A stretch of 64,000 bases of DNA from Bettongia penicillata ogilbyi (Eukaryota; Chordata; Mammalia; Diprotodontia; Potoroidae), in the NCBI GenBank assembly GCA_023548195.1, contig JAJHZJ010000808.1:6626389-6690388 (forward strand). The letters run 5' to 3'. Positions 1-10,919 of the stretch are shown here, in pieces. Each line of letters starts with the position of its first letter. Within the stretch, counting starts at the first letter, position 1. The translations under genes were made by a program, and so were the position numbers. A model generated the notes under the pieces. That model was not told where the DNA came from. It saw only the letters and a program-made list of their open reading frames with translations, and searched no databases.

Positions 1-1789
1 TGCTTTCACTGCTTCTACTGGGGGTTTATAGAATTTAAGTTCACCTAAAGTATTATAATTGAGGGAAAAGTCTGTTCATTGCCCTTCAGGTCTTAGTTCT
101 GTGAATTGATGAACAAGTTTTGGGTCTTTTGGCTGATAACTTGATGGGAATTTCCGTTGACTGCTGCTAGATTCATCCTACTGTGAGTCTTTGTCAGTAA
201 AGAGTGCTCCCCTTTGTCTGGAAGACTCTGCTCTGCTCTTAGGATCAGCACCACACAACCGTTTGCTTCCCAGAACCTGTTCCTTGCTCAGTAAATAGCT
301 AGGTCCAACTTTCACAAATGTATCTGTCCACCCTGGCTCTGCAACCTGGACCTGGATGGTGGGTGACAACACTGCCAGATCGTGTCTATTCCCAGACTGA
401 GTACTTGTTTAGGGATCCTTTGGGATCTCTTTCTCTCTTGGTACTTCTTGCGCTGGTATCCCATCTCAACTTTCATGCCCTGGGTGCTACCAGGTTTCCT
501 TTGCATTCCTGGTCTAATCCTGTCCCCAGTGTTTTTTGCCTCCATCAAAAATCTGTTGAATAAGGAACTAATACAGGAACTTTTCATGTTTTCTCTTGTT
601 GCTTAGCCTAAGAATGGCCCCTTTGTCAGAGATAGCATTTCCAAGTTTGTCTCTTAAAATCTCCCCTAATTCTTTTCTTCTTTCCATAAGAAATTCTTGT
701 CTCTTGACATCTACAATTGCCATGAGTAATGAAATAATGAATCCAAATATAGGGAACTATTCTGTTCTATATTTTCATGTTGCCTTATATATAACAGGAA
801 CTTACTTGTCAACATTTACTAAATTTTGGATTAAATAAGACTGAATATGCTATGAACCCTGAAGTTTTATAGGTTATTTGTATTCTTTTACATAGAGTTG
901 GTATTAAATTGCTTTTTTTTACCCCCTACCAATATTGTTAAAAAATCCAAACGTGTTTTCTCTCCATCAGGTAGGAGGCCTTAGGAACAGCATTTGGGAG
1001 TGATGAATGTTTTATTCCTACACTAGTGACAAGTGAGGATAGAAAACAAACAAAGAAACAAAGAATTGTATTGCCAAGTACTGGAATGAAGCTGCTACTT
1101 CACTTGCACCAATCAATTTTTAGTGTTTTTGAGATAAAAAATGAGGATGAAAGTGATATCCAGAAAGCAGTAACAGAAGAGACACAGGGCCACAGTATGG
1201 TTTCATGGGTTTTTTGTCACTGTTACTTCAAATGGCAAAACTCAGCTAAACTCACTTGACTCACACTTGTTTCATGATTATCTTCAGTACAGCATTTATG
1301 CCATATTATATATGCTTTTATCAATAAAATGATATTTATCATTTGATATTATAACTCATAGAAAAAAAGGGATTAGACTCCTAAATGGAAAGACTACCTA
1401 ATCTCAAAACAAGAGAACTGACTTGAGATCTCTTTGCTGGAAGATTCTTTTGAAAATTAGTGTCAGTGTTTCTCATCTTTGAATTTATCACAATGTAACA
1501 TTTCTTAAGCATCTGTATATATGCATAGTAATATCATGCATACTTTATAGTAAAATCTATACCCTATAAGAGTTTAGAAAGTAAAACAGTCTCTTTTGCT
1601 AGATCTTCCATGACATACCCACTAATTATAAATGTTCCCCAAGCTTTTCTTTTTGACCTACTTGTCTTTCCTCTCTATTCTCACTCTCTTGATGATCTCA
1701 TTTGTTCCTATGGGCTTAATCATCTCAATTCAGATTATTTCTATATCTCTATATCTAGCCCTACTCTCTCTCCTGAGCTCTAGTTCTAA
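1..1789. other. Upstream flank, no recognised feature
   Basis: Far 5' flank of the GRXCR1 exon. I recognise no gene or repeat family here. Positions about 178-587 are somewhat richer in G+C and carry two overlapping minus-strand open frames (587-312 and 372-178) offset by a frame. They could be the remains of one coding-derived segment, but I cannot match them to a family. The rest is AT-rich and featureless to the eye. Confidence 0.4.
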
Positions 1790-2021
1790 ATGTTGCTATT
1801 TTTGTTCAGTCATGTCTGACTCATTGTGACCCCATTTGGGGTTTCCTTGACAAAGATATGGAATGGTTTGCCATTTCCTCCTCCAGCTCATTTTATAGCT
1901 GAGGAAATTGAGGAAAACAAGGTTAAGTGACTTGCCAAGGATCACAGAGCTTTAATGTCTGAGGTCAGATTTGAACTCAGGAAGATAAAACTTCCTGAAG
2001 CAAGGCCTAGTATTCTTTTTG
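1790..2021 (-). repeat. Mar1-type CORE-SINE
   Basis: Read on the minus strand this is a near full-length marsupial SINE: a tRNA-like head (complement ending near the GGCCTAGTATTCT text), the CORE block with the 'tcagtttcc' stretch, the 'ctggaggaggaaatggcaaacca' type body and a tail resembling AGTCAGACATGACTGAACAA. That tail resembles the 3' end of Bov-B/RTE LINEs, which is known for Mar1. Divergence from the copies at 42291 and 45389 suggests an older insertion. Confidence 0.8.
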
Positions 2022-2119
2022 GAGGCAGATTTTGGAGACTAGAACAATGAGCAGACTAAATTACCAGGGAGCCATAGTTGAAGTTAATGAGCAGCAGTTT
2101 AAGGAAAGCTAGCATGAGT

Positions 2120-2310
2120 GTTTTTGTTCATCCTTCATTCTTGATGAGGATCATGACATCAGGAAAGTGATGTCTTGACTTGCAAGTGAATTAGATTTAA
2201 GTGAGGCAGGGCTGTGCAAAGTGACCAGCCTCACTCTCTCCTCCAGGGTCATCTGAGTCCAGTGGCAAGACATATGTGAGGACAACTAGATGTTATTATA
2301 AAAGAAGGAA
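2120..2310. repeat. Unnamed marsupial interspersed repeat
   Basis: The stretch containing 'gtgaggcagggctgtgcaaa' and 'cagcctcactctctcctcc' followed by 'gagtccagtggcaagac' reads like a moderately repeated marsupial element I have seen before but cannot name. No target-site duplication was found. It could be an old SINE or part of a longer element. Confidence 0.35.
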
Positions 2311-4080
2311 TATCATTGCTAGACTACTTCTCAGTTGTATCATTCATATGGCATTAATATATATTGCCTTCTAATATAATTACTTATATTCAGATCTTTT
2401 CTCCCCAACTTTATTGTAAACTCTTATAGGTCAGGATTGCATTTTATACCTTTGCCTTGAACATCAAAGAGAATAAAAAATACTTTCTTGTATTCATATA
2501 TGAATTATTGTGGAATGCCACATAGATAGTCACAGAAAGGAATGATTTAGCTTTATTTAAGCCTTAAAATATGTATGAAATGATCATATAGATCAATAGG
2601 AAACAGAACGAGTAAACTGTTAGCTCATGAGAATTTGTCTTCAGATAATATAAAGTGAATTTCCAGCATACATGTCTCAGCATTTACTGACAGCTAGTTT
2701 TCACATAATAGAGGACCAGCTAAATTGGAAACACATAGGGTTCAAATCTTAATTCTAGCACATAGCTGTGTGGCTATGGGCAGGTGACTTAACTTGTTAG
2801 TTCCCCACTCAAAGATTATAAATGAGCCACTCTTTTACACTGAAAAATGTAAATGGAAAAAAAGAATGTAAACCCCAATTTGAAAGATTTTTTTCTTGAA
2901 ACATTGATTCTTGGTTTGATTCTTTAATAGAAGAGCCCACATGTTTGTGACTTGAAGTGTTATCTAAGCCTTTTGAGTCTTGGTCTACTGCTCTTTCTGT
3001 GAAATTCACTCTTTAAAAATATTTGGAGACTGTAATCATGTTTCCCTTTAGTCATTCTTTAGTCAGACTAGACTTTGCTATTTTCATCTTTTCTCTCACA
3101 TGATGTACCCACCTCTCTATCATTTTGTTTTTGTTCCTCTCTGTATGTTCCCTGCAATGTGTCTAAATTTACTTAGTGGTTAGAGGTGAAGAGAGGAGAT
3201 TTTGGAGCTGTAGCCTTGTAAATATCATGATTACCATTAATAAGCATAGGACCATCTCCTACCATAACCCTACTGAGAGAAAGAGCTTCATAGTCATTGT
3301 TAAGTGACCTAAGCGAAGGGATCTTTATGGCAATTGGATGAGAGTGCTGATGGAGAAAAATTAAACAGAATTTCAGAGCCCATTTCTTTGGAGTAAATGG
3401 AAAGACTTGCTACTGACAGAGATAACAGAAAATTAGAAGACTGTAGCAAGTGAGTCTGAAGGTAATACTTGTATGAGACTCAATAGAAGAGAAGTTTATT
3501 AACAATAGCACTCTCTCAAGGAAAATGGAGGTGACTGAAAGGCATAACTTTTCCTTTAGGGAAGAGACTTGTTCTTCCTCATGTACCTTGGTCATATATG
3601 CCTATCTCTTCACAGAGGTCCCTGGACACATGTGTTTTATGTCTGTATGTTTCACATAAGATTCTTTTCTTTTAGCCATAGCTTCCCATTGGACAGGAAA
3701 TTAGGCAATCCTAAAGGTATGGATTGCTGAAGACTTGATAGAGCAGAGAAATGATGCATGCTTGGGAGCAGCTGAAATATAGCTAAAGTGAAATGCTGGG
3801 TAGAAATCAGTGACAATCTATGCTAGGCAGCAAGCAGGTCTAACAAAACAGCATAATGTCTTCAGCTTTGCAATGTTGGATTTACCTATGTACCTTAGTC
3901 ATGCAGCATTTATGTGTAACTCTTCACGTGGGTATCCCAGAAATGTGTTTAATGTTTGTATTTCCCAATATTATTCTTATATTTTAAAGTCAATCTTTTT
4001 AGACTTTACTTCTTGCCCCATAACTAAAAATGAGTGACACTGGTCTCCATATTCTTCACTCAAGACACTCCATTTTCTGA
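2311..4080. other. Unclassified upstream sequence
   Basis: AT-rich sequence without a convincing exon, RNA gene or repeat I can name. Short open frames here lack codon structure and splice context. Confidence 0.4.
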
Positions 4081-4084
4081 CTTT

Positions 4085-4440
4085 TTCTCTGGCTGTCCCT
4101 CAAACCGGAATGTTCTCCTCCTTCATCTTTGCCTTCTGGATTCCTCAGCTGAGAATTGCTCAGCTGATATTCTGTTATCTGCAAGAAGCCTTTCCTGGTC
4201 CACCTTAATACTAGTGTCTTGCACCTGAAATTACCAACAAGTTTTATATCTAAGTATGTATGTGTATATCTCTGTCTGTCTGTCTATCTATCTTGTTTGT
4301 AGGTAGGTATTTCCATGTTGTCTCCAGCATTACAGCTCCTTGAGGACAAGGACTATTTTTAAAATTTTCTTTATAACCCCAGCACAATGACTAGCATGTA
4401 GTAAGCACTTACTAAATACTTCTTGATTTGTTCAGATGTG
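4085..4440 (+). repeat. L2 LINE 3' end
   Basis: Contains the ordered landmarks of the L2 3' end: a 'ggaatgttctcctccttcat' block, 'gaagcctttcctggtccacc', 'ctccttgaggacaaggact', then 'gcatgtagtaagcacttact' before the end. A short TCTG/TCTA run and TATG text lie inside at about 4250-4300. This is a 5'-truncated fossil in sense orientation. Confidence 0.75.
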
Positions 4441-4459
4441 TAGATCTACTTTTCCTAAT

Positions 4460-4545
4460 GAGTATGAGCTCATTAATAAATTAGACCTATTTTTCAGAGC
4501 GTAATTTGCTGTGAAATGAGGTATTTGGACACTTATTAGGAGGGT
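4460..4545 (+). repeat. Unclassified repeat, copy 1
   Basis: A roughly 40-base block here (around 'taaattagacctatttttca' and 'aatttgctgtgaaatga') recurs with few changes at about 7843-7886, on the other side of the GRXCR1 exon. Both are in the same orientation. The family is not recognised. Confidence 0.4.
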
Positions 4546-4799
4546 GGGCTCAAGGCTTATGACAGCATTGTTCTGTTATTTTATTACATTTGTTTATCAT
4601 GAAATGCCTTATATTTGAACCATTTGACTAACAAAAGTAGGTGCTTTGGTGGAGCCTTATTAGCTATGCTTTGAGGAAGATTCTGACCACCCTGTCCCCA
4701 AAATACCACCAAATGGAGTAACACTGGCATACTTAGGGTCAACTGAAAAGGTCAGGGAGAAGTAGGCCAGTTAAGATGGTCAGATGGTGACAGTCTTTA

Positions 4800-4960
4800 A
4801 AGCAGGGATTCTTAACTTGGGGTTTATGGATCACCATAGGGTTGAGCAGTAGATTTAAGGGTTCTATGAATTTCATAAAACAAAACAAAATATAAAAAAC
4901 TCCCAAAACACTTTAATAAGGGAAATAAAACATATACATAAATAGCTATGACATAAGATT
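4800..4960 (+). repeat. Decayed DNA-transposon-like repeat
   Basis: Begins 'agcagggattcttaacttgg', followed by 'ttctatgaatttcataaaac' and an A-rich stretch. This wording resembles the widespread mammalian non-autonomous elements that start CAGGGATTCTTAACC (probably hAT class). The far end is not defined. Confidence 0.35.
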
Positions 4961-4999
4961 TAATAGGATAAATAAAAAATGGATATACAGTGTTCTAGG

Positions 5000-5110
5000 A
5001 GAAATCAGACAGAGATCACTTCTATGTGGGAGAAATCAGAGAAGGCCTCTTGAGGAGGTAGCACCTGAGAAGGGTTAATTAGCAACACTATTTTGGGGAG
5101 GAACTTGATG
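5000..5110 (-). repeat. L2 fragment
   Basis: Text such as 'gagaaatcagagaaggcctc' and 'gaggaggtagcacctgagaa' corresponds to the reverse complement of the L2 3' region ('...gaagcc...'). It is short and diverged. Confidence 0.35.
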
Positions 5111-5424
5111 GTAAAATGGACTTCCCCATTCACAATCACATCTGTAATTGATGTATGTTAGTGTGTATTTTTGGCTTGTTGAAGTACACTAAATAGGGAC
5201 TTTTTTTTTCTCAAGAGAGAATGAAAAATATATGAAGACATGTGAGTGTATGGACTCCCTGGAAAATTTGTATTTAAGCACAAATATGGAAATGTGTCAG
5301 AAATGATTTCTACCTATTGTGTGCATATAATTCTTGACAATAACCCTGAAGTCACAGACCGCCATAATTTTCTATAGACAGAATGAGAATGACTTGAAAA
5401 CAACCCCTTGAAGAAGGACATTTA

Positions 5425-5540
5425 AGTATTATTGTCCCCACTTTACAGTTGAGGGTTTTGAGACTCAGAGAAGACTTGGCCAGGATTACATGGCTAGTAT
5501 CAAAGGCAGTACTTAAACCTAGGAGTCCTGATTCCAAGTC
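5425..5540 (-). repeat. MIR-type SINE fragment
   Basis: The order 'ttgtccccactttacagttg', 'actcagagaagacttggcca', 'aggattacatggctagtatc', 'cttaaacctaggagtcctga' is the reverse-complement MIR core. It is ancient and diverged. Confidence 0.7.
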
Positions 5541-7134
5541 CTCTCTAATGAAATGACAGAATTAGGTAATTTCCCCTGGGCAGCCCCAATTAAATTGTGA
5601 CATGAGACCAATGAAAACTCCTGGCTCCAAATCAGTCAGAGAGAAGGAAGAACAAAGGTTCCAGGAGCTGAGGGAGGAGATGAGACAAGCTGTTTTGCCT
5701 GCCAGAAGAAAAGCCACATGGCCGCTACCACCACTTTTGTTCACTGGAAAGATAGAAGAAAGGGAAAAGACAGGAGAGGGTAAGAGGGACAAGTTGAAGT
5801 CTTATGTACCCTTATATCTTTCCTTTTGTTCTTCCACTCAAGTTGGGTCTTATGTAGTTTCTATAATTTGCTGTTCAAATTTTCTTGATTGTTGGAGGCA
5901 AAATTGTACCTTCTGTACCCCACATTCTATGCTAGATATGAGCACCATTGTGAGTGCTACTTCCTTTCAAAGAAAAGATGAATTCTGAATAATAAGGGAG
6001 ATCCAATGCCATTAAAAACAGAAAGGTATCACATTAATATGATCATTCAGCCCATTCCTATGCCCTTTTCTTAGACCTGTCATTCCAGTCAAGGCTAAGT
6101 GGGAGAAGGGACATGTTATTGTCCTATCCTCTGCACCACACCCACAATTCTCAATAGTTAGAAAGTAATGGAGGTCAGTTAGGATATTACTAAGGAGAGT
6201 TAAGTGGCAGGCTCCTAACAAACATCTGGTCCTTTGAAAGAGTCTCTACATAAGGAAAACCATAATGTACAAGTTGATGGAGTAGGCAATTGATGCAATA
6301 TCTGTTATCCCATTGATTGCCAGGATTGATTTGGCTGATTGAGTTACTTAGATGGATTTCCCTTTCCTTTATCGTTGCTCTACATGTGCTTGAGAGCTGT
6401 GTGCTTAGTCAGTGTAGACAGTGTTCCCGACCTGTGGACTGGTATAGCATCAACAGAAAAGCTTTTATTCTATGCAACCTAATGAAAGAAAGGTTTTTTT
6501 TTCCATGAAGGAATATTCTTGTAGTTAACTGAGATTGAATATGATGTTATCTTCTGGGAATTCAGTCACACTAATTAGAAAAGATACCAATAACAAAACA
6601 ACACATTTGCCTCAATAGTAGTTTAAGGGAATGTGTTTACATAGTTTTACTGCATGAGATGGTTATATTTTATATATTGGCCTATTGGGTTTTATCATGA
6701 AAAAGGAGCATGGAAGAGAAAAAAAAATGCCCCTTTGTATTCTGACAAATTATATTGCCTAAATGTGGAGAGCATGATTCTTGACACATCTACATTTTCA
6801 TGGGAGTCAGTATCCTCTCCCTGGCTCCTCTACTCAAAGGACATTGAAAGAGATGTTCTTTCTACCAGGAACTCTCTCAACACTATTTGCTCAAAGATGC
6901 TAAGTTCATATTCCTATCTTACACCTATTTTCTGTTTCATTGCATGCCCTCTTACTTATGTGTGCACTGTTAGAGTCAGAGCATGGCTGTTCAATATTTA
7001 ATGGATGGGATCACTTTGCAGTTTTTAGTTTAAAGGTAACCATAGCACACACCCTTACATTCATTATTCATTGCAGAGATGTGCTGTCTATTCTGGGGAG
7101 TCCTCTTTCCTTGACAGGATTACTCCATATGTGA
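5541..7134. other. Proximal upstream region with one unassigned ORF
   Basis: Sequence immediately upstream of the putative GRXCR1 leader. A 128-codon open frame runs 5602-5988 (+). Its first half is charged (Arg/Lys/Glu-rich, about residues 8-60) and its second half is Cys- and Ser-rich. I recognise no domain and see no splice context, so it may be chance. No TATA box, CpG island or other promoter element stands out. Confidence 0.3.
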
Positions 7135-7248
7135 CCTGCTATCCCCCGAAACGAACCCGGATATTGTAAGCGTGACAAGCTGGCAGGTCTAATACCAACT
7201 GAAACCAGAATGATGTAAACCTCTTTGTTCATTTGGGCAGATGGGACC
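7135..7248 (+). promoter_or_regulatory. Putative GRXCR1 5' leader or 3' splice site
   Basis: The sequence just before the exon holds CpG-bearing text ('cgaaacgaacccggatattg', then 'aagcgtgac'), unusual in this CpG-poor window and compatible with a conserved leader. A pyrimidine-rich run ending in AG (about 7221-7240, 'ctctttgttcatttgggcag') could instead be a 3' splice site, which would put the exon start at 7241. An in-frame TAA at 7216-7218 closes the coding frame upstream. ATG codons at 7210 and 7213 run directly into that TAA, and an ATG at 7241 opens an 8-codon frame (stop 7265-7267) overlapping the GRXCR1 start. Whether these are transcribed depends on the real exon start. Confidence 0.4.
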
Positions 7249-7641
7249 ATGTTTAGGAGTGAGATGAAGTCTAAAGGTGACAGGCAGAGGAAAGTCCGAT
7301 TTCGGATTGCTTCGTCTCACAGTGGGAGAGTCCTAAAGGAGGTTTATGAGGATGGAGAGCCTTCAGACTCGCTGGATTCGGAATGTGCCAGTAGCTGTGG
7401 GACAGACCACAATAGTGGACCAAGTGAAGGAGAAGGACAACAAAATGGCCATATAGGATCAGAGGGGGATGAAAATGAAAATTACCAAGATAATTTGCTT
7501 GTGTTAGCAAGGGCTACCGCCGAGAAAGGATTTGGTACAAGACGAGTCAACATTTTAAGCAAAAATGGTACGGTCAGAGGCATCAAATACAAAGTTAGTG
7601 CTGGCCAAGCCCTTTTTAACAACTTAACCAAAGTGCTACAG
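7249..7641 (+). CDS. GRXCR1: GRXCR1, first coding exon (partial)
   Basis: GRXCR1 is a glutaredoxin-like, cysteine-rich protein of sensory hair cells. It acts in stereocilia, where it is linked to actin-bundle growth, and human loss causes the deafness DFNB25. This exon encodes the first 131 residues of a protein usually about 290 long. I recognise residues about 14-35 ([20 protein letters not shown] and on) and about 95-131 ([20 protein letters not shown], then [17 protein letters not shown]); the paralogue GRXCR2 differs at these places. Between them lies an acidic, Ser/Gly-rich linker (about 36-82). The glutaredoxin domain and the C-terminal Cys-rich repeats lie in later exons, outside this window as far as I can see. 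The start at 7249 has A at -3, is the first in-frame ATG after the TAA at 7216, and matches the family N-terminus in length. The exon ends in phase 0 at CAG|GTAAGT. No frameshift or stop is seen, so the exon looks functional. Confidence 0.93.
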
Positions 7642-7650
7642 GTAAGTAAT
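7642..7650 (+). other. GRXCR1: 5' splice site of GRXCR1 coding exon 1
   Basis: The exon ends ...CTACAG and is followed by GTAAGTAAT, a near-perfect donor consensus. The open frame continues 26 codons past the site before a stop. That read-through has no resemblance to GRXCR1, which supports splicing here. Confidence 0.9.
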
Positions 7651-7834
7651 GTAGCTTTCCTTTCCCATGAGTTTGCTCTGGCCTTGCCCTCTGGACCCTG
7701 CTCCCTCCAGGTTCCTCTCTAAATTGAAGCTCTCTTATTTATAACTTCTCTTACATACTTTGACTCACAGTGGCACACTTGTACATCTAGGATGTTGTCT
7801 CCCCAGTCAGCCAAGTTGAGGATAAGGTCACTGC

Positions 7835-7900
7835 ACTTAGTAAATTAGGCCTATTTCTCAAAGCCAAATTTGCTATGAAATCTCTTGAGTGTTGTTCCCC
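7835..7900 (+). repeat. Unclassified repeat, copy 2
   Basis: Matches the block at about 4476-4515: 'taaattaggcctatttctca' followed by 'aatttgctatgaaat'. It lies about 200 bases inside the intron. Confidence 0.4.
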
Positions 7901-8814
7901 AAGGGTGTGCTGACTAAACAGGATAACTTTTTTCCCCTAGCCTAGGAACAAGACATGACAGAAGTATACATTTTCAGTTAGAGTCAAAGCCCTGGGAGAG
8001 AAATGGTGGGCTCTGTGCCAGCTCTCTGGCAGTGTAGCACTGTTCTGGAAGCTTAGTGGTTCTCCCCCTCTTCAGGCATATAAATACTTATAAATGCTAA
8101 TGTGGGCCCAAAGAAATTATGTGCAATTTTATGAAGACATTTTGGTTGAGAGTGACATTTCTTCTATTTTAATACTAAAAAGATTACAGTTTGGGTCCCC
8201 AAACTCCATTAATCTACTTCCAAGAATTTAAGAGTAAGGCTTGGAAAAGGTTATTCCAATGCAAAGGCACAGACTGAGAACTAGTTTCACAGTAAATAAA
8301 CAGTTCTCTAAAATATGAGAGATTTCACATATTAGCATAAGAATGTATTATGCAAAAGCTTTGGGATCTTTGACTGTCCTCTTATTCAAAATGATTTAAT
8401 GTCAAGGCACATTTTATAAATGGAAGAGAGCCCTGGTTTGGTCAGGATTATTTTGATGAAAGGTTTGCTGGTGAAAATATGAATCATTATTTCAGAAAAG
8501 GAAGCCTTGATCATTCTCTCTAAGGTGGTAATCTGATATTCATTATAATTCCATTTTCTCTGGTTCCTAACATTTTGGAAAATGATCTCTTGGAAAATTT
8601 TGTATGTCTTACCAGGGTCCCCATTTGTGTATACTGTGAGGGGGTGGTAATAAGAGTGGGGAATTTCAGCAAAATGCATTTGAATATTTTGGTTTCAAAG
8701 GAAGACATTTTTTTTCCATACAGAAAAACCACAAAGTATTTTCTTTTCTGAATGAATACTAGGAAACAATGTTTTGGACATGATTCTTCATACATATACA
8801 CTGTGCAGGTCACA
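7901..8814. other. Intron sequence, nothing recognised
   Basis: Unique-looking AT-rich intron sequence. Overlapping minus-strand open frames at 8386-8813 show no family resemblance. Confidence 0.4.
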
Positions 8815-8998
8815 TAGTGAATTGAAATGACTGTTGTATTTAAAGTCAGAGGCTATGGGTTCAAAATTTGGCTCTGACCTTATCACCTATATGACCCTTG
8901 GCAAATCATTTGACCTAATGGGGCTTAGTTTCCTTATTTATAAAATAAGGAGGTTGGACTAGATGATCGCTGATGTCCTTTCTATCTCTTAATCTAAA
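8815..8998 (+). repeat. MIR/THER-type CORE-SINE
   Basis: Shows 'gtcagaggctatgggttcaa' (B-box-like), 'gacccttggcaaatcatttg', 'tagtttccttatttataaaa', and the tail 'ggttggactagatgatcgct' then 'gatgtcctttctatctc' typical of marsupial THER elements. Confidence 0.75.
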
Positions 8999-9124
8999 AT
9001 CCCAAGTTTTGTTAGATTTAGAAAAATTAAATTAGATGGGAAAATGACGTCCAATATGTAGGAGGTTAGAAACTATTTTGCACAAATTTGAATTAGAATT
9101 ACATTCATAGACTGTATGTACCAT

Positions 9125-9195
9125 CTCCACCTTCGATGTCATGTAGTTCAATCTTTCCTTCAATGCAAGAACTGCTTCTATAACATTCCCAAATG
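9125..9195. repeat. Possible CR1/L3 fragment
   Basis: 'gtcatgtagttcaatctttc' followed by 'caagaactgcttctataaca' resembles the 3' text of CR1/L3 LINEs. It is very short. Confidence 0.3.
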
Positions 9196-9969
9196 AGGAT
9201 CATTTGTAGTTTTTTACCCATATTATGGATACGTTTTGGAAATATTTACATTCAATATGCATCTTTTCTTTCCCCCTCCAATTTGAGTTATTTAAATTAT
9301 GTTATACTTCATGGAGGTATTATAGTATGTTACTGTTTCTAATTTTTATCCTCTATTTTGAAGTTTTTATTCATTCTTTACTGGCTGAAATGAATTACTT
9401 TGCCAATTTTAAGTCTTAAAGCCTACAAAGGAAGAAATGTGCCCCTTTAATGATCTTAATTTACAAATAGAAATTTGTAAAAAATCCTAAAGTTGTGTGT
9501 TTAATCTTAGGTTAGGATAAGCGATTTCCTTGTCTATTTTCTGCCCTCACATGATATTCACCTGTACTTTGAGAAGAAAATAATGCAAGATATGGTCTTC
9601 TTGTAATTTCATTCCCTTATTTTTTGTTTTTGCTTTGAAACAATAACCCAGGCTGCTATCAGAGACTTGTAAGGGATTTTAATTTAAGACCATTAATCAG
9701 TTTTGTAGTTGAGGAAGGGTGATTTATGTTTTCCTTGTCTTAATTTGATGTGGCCTTAAGAAAACATTTCAAAAATGGAATGAAGCATTCTTTGACCTTA
9801 TGAGGACAAAAAGGTGAGATTCAAGGACTAGCAGTTTAGATCTAGTTTCTTGGTTGATGTGGAGTACAGAAGGGACAACCATTTAACTTTTATTCCTTAA
9901 TCTATTGCCCTAAACTTACCTTTCTATTTTCTCTTTTTTTCCTTCACATCTCACAGACTATATTCCATG

Positions 9970-10135
9970 TTACTTTGGGAAAGCAAATTAATCCTTCAAC
10001 CTCAGTTTCCTCATCTGTAAAATGGGAATAATCGCAGCATCTACTTCCTAGTGTTGTTGTGGGAATCAAATGAGATAATGTTTATAAGGCACTTTGCAAG
10101 CATTAAAATACTGTGGTTAATAATTTATTATTAAA
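9970..10135 (+). repeat. MIR3-type SINE
   Basis: Contains 'cctcagtttcctcatctgta', 'aatgggaataatcgcagcat', 'gttgttgtgggaatcaaatg' and 'gcactttgcaagcattaaaa', the usual order of a MIR3 right half. Confidence 0.75.
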
Positions 10136-10784
10136 ATATCCTATATTATTAAAGCACTATGGTTAGCGCTCTGTTATTATTATTTTAGTGTATAACGACC
10201 ACTGAGAGAGACCTTTCTGAGGCCAACGTAGGTAGTAACATCTTGAAATTTTTTCGCATCTCTGCTCTTGTGGAGAGACACTGAAGTATTTACCTTGCAC
10301 TTTTGCAACTGACTGTTCCTCTTCTTCTAGAACAATGATTATAGAAGCATGAGATGTGGAACTTAGAAGAAAAGAGATCTTAAATATAAGCAGCATATTT
10401 TAATCATTTTGTAAATCATTTTGCTTCTTCTCCAACTTTCTACCATTTGTTTTTTTCTCTTATAAATACTTGGGCCTCCAAACATGGATTCTTCACTGAA
10501 ATTCTCTGTTTAAGGCATTTTCCACTCAACACTTTTAAGGCATACAAGAAACTGTTAAAGGAATGTTAACCTTGTGCCACATTGTATTAATCAGAATCTC
10601 CAAGATTAAGTTTGATGAGAGCAGCAGTGGACCCAGATCATTGCATAATCTTATTCTGATTTGGCAATTTATTAAAATTTTAAAGTACCTTTTTAAAAAT
10701 AATTTAAATTATGTATGTAGGCTTCTTTGATAGTCTAAGCATGACATGCTTATTAATTTAATTAAACTTCCAAAAAAATTTTGA

Positions 10785-10919
10785 GTACCTAATACATGCA
10801 AGTCACTGGACCAGATACTGGTGGTGTAAAGAGAGAGAGAAAACATAGACACTATTTTAATGAAGTTTACAATCTAATAGAATGGTTAAGGCTTATACAC
10901 AACTCTCAGGCAGAACAGA
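10785..10919 (-). repeat. L2 LINE, first part, split by HAL1-like element
   Basis: 'gagtacctaatacatgcaag', then 'aatgaagtttacaatctaat', is the reverse complement of the L2 3' end. The same L2 appears to resume at about 13721 on the far side of the HAL1-like insertion. Confidence 0.55.

Noticed and set aside
7225..7248. Upstream extension of the GRXCR1 frame
   Set aside because: The extension begins at TTG and no ATG lies between it and 7249. The in-frame TAA at 7216 closes the frame, and the family N-terminus matches a start at 7249.
7642..7722. Read-through of the GRXCR1 frame past 7641
   Set aside because: A strong donor lies at 7642 and the extra 26 residues do not resemble the protein.
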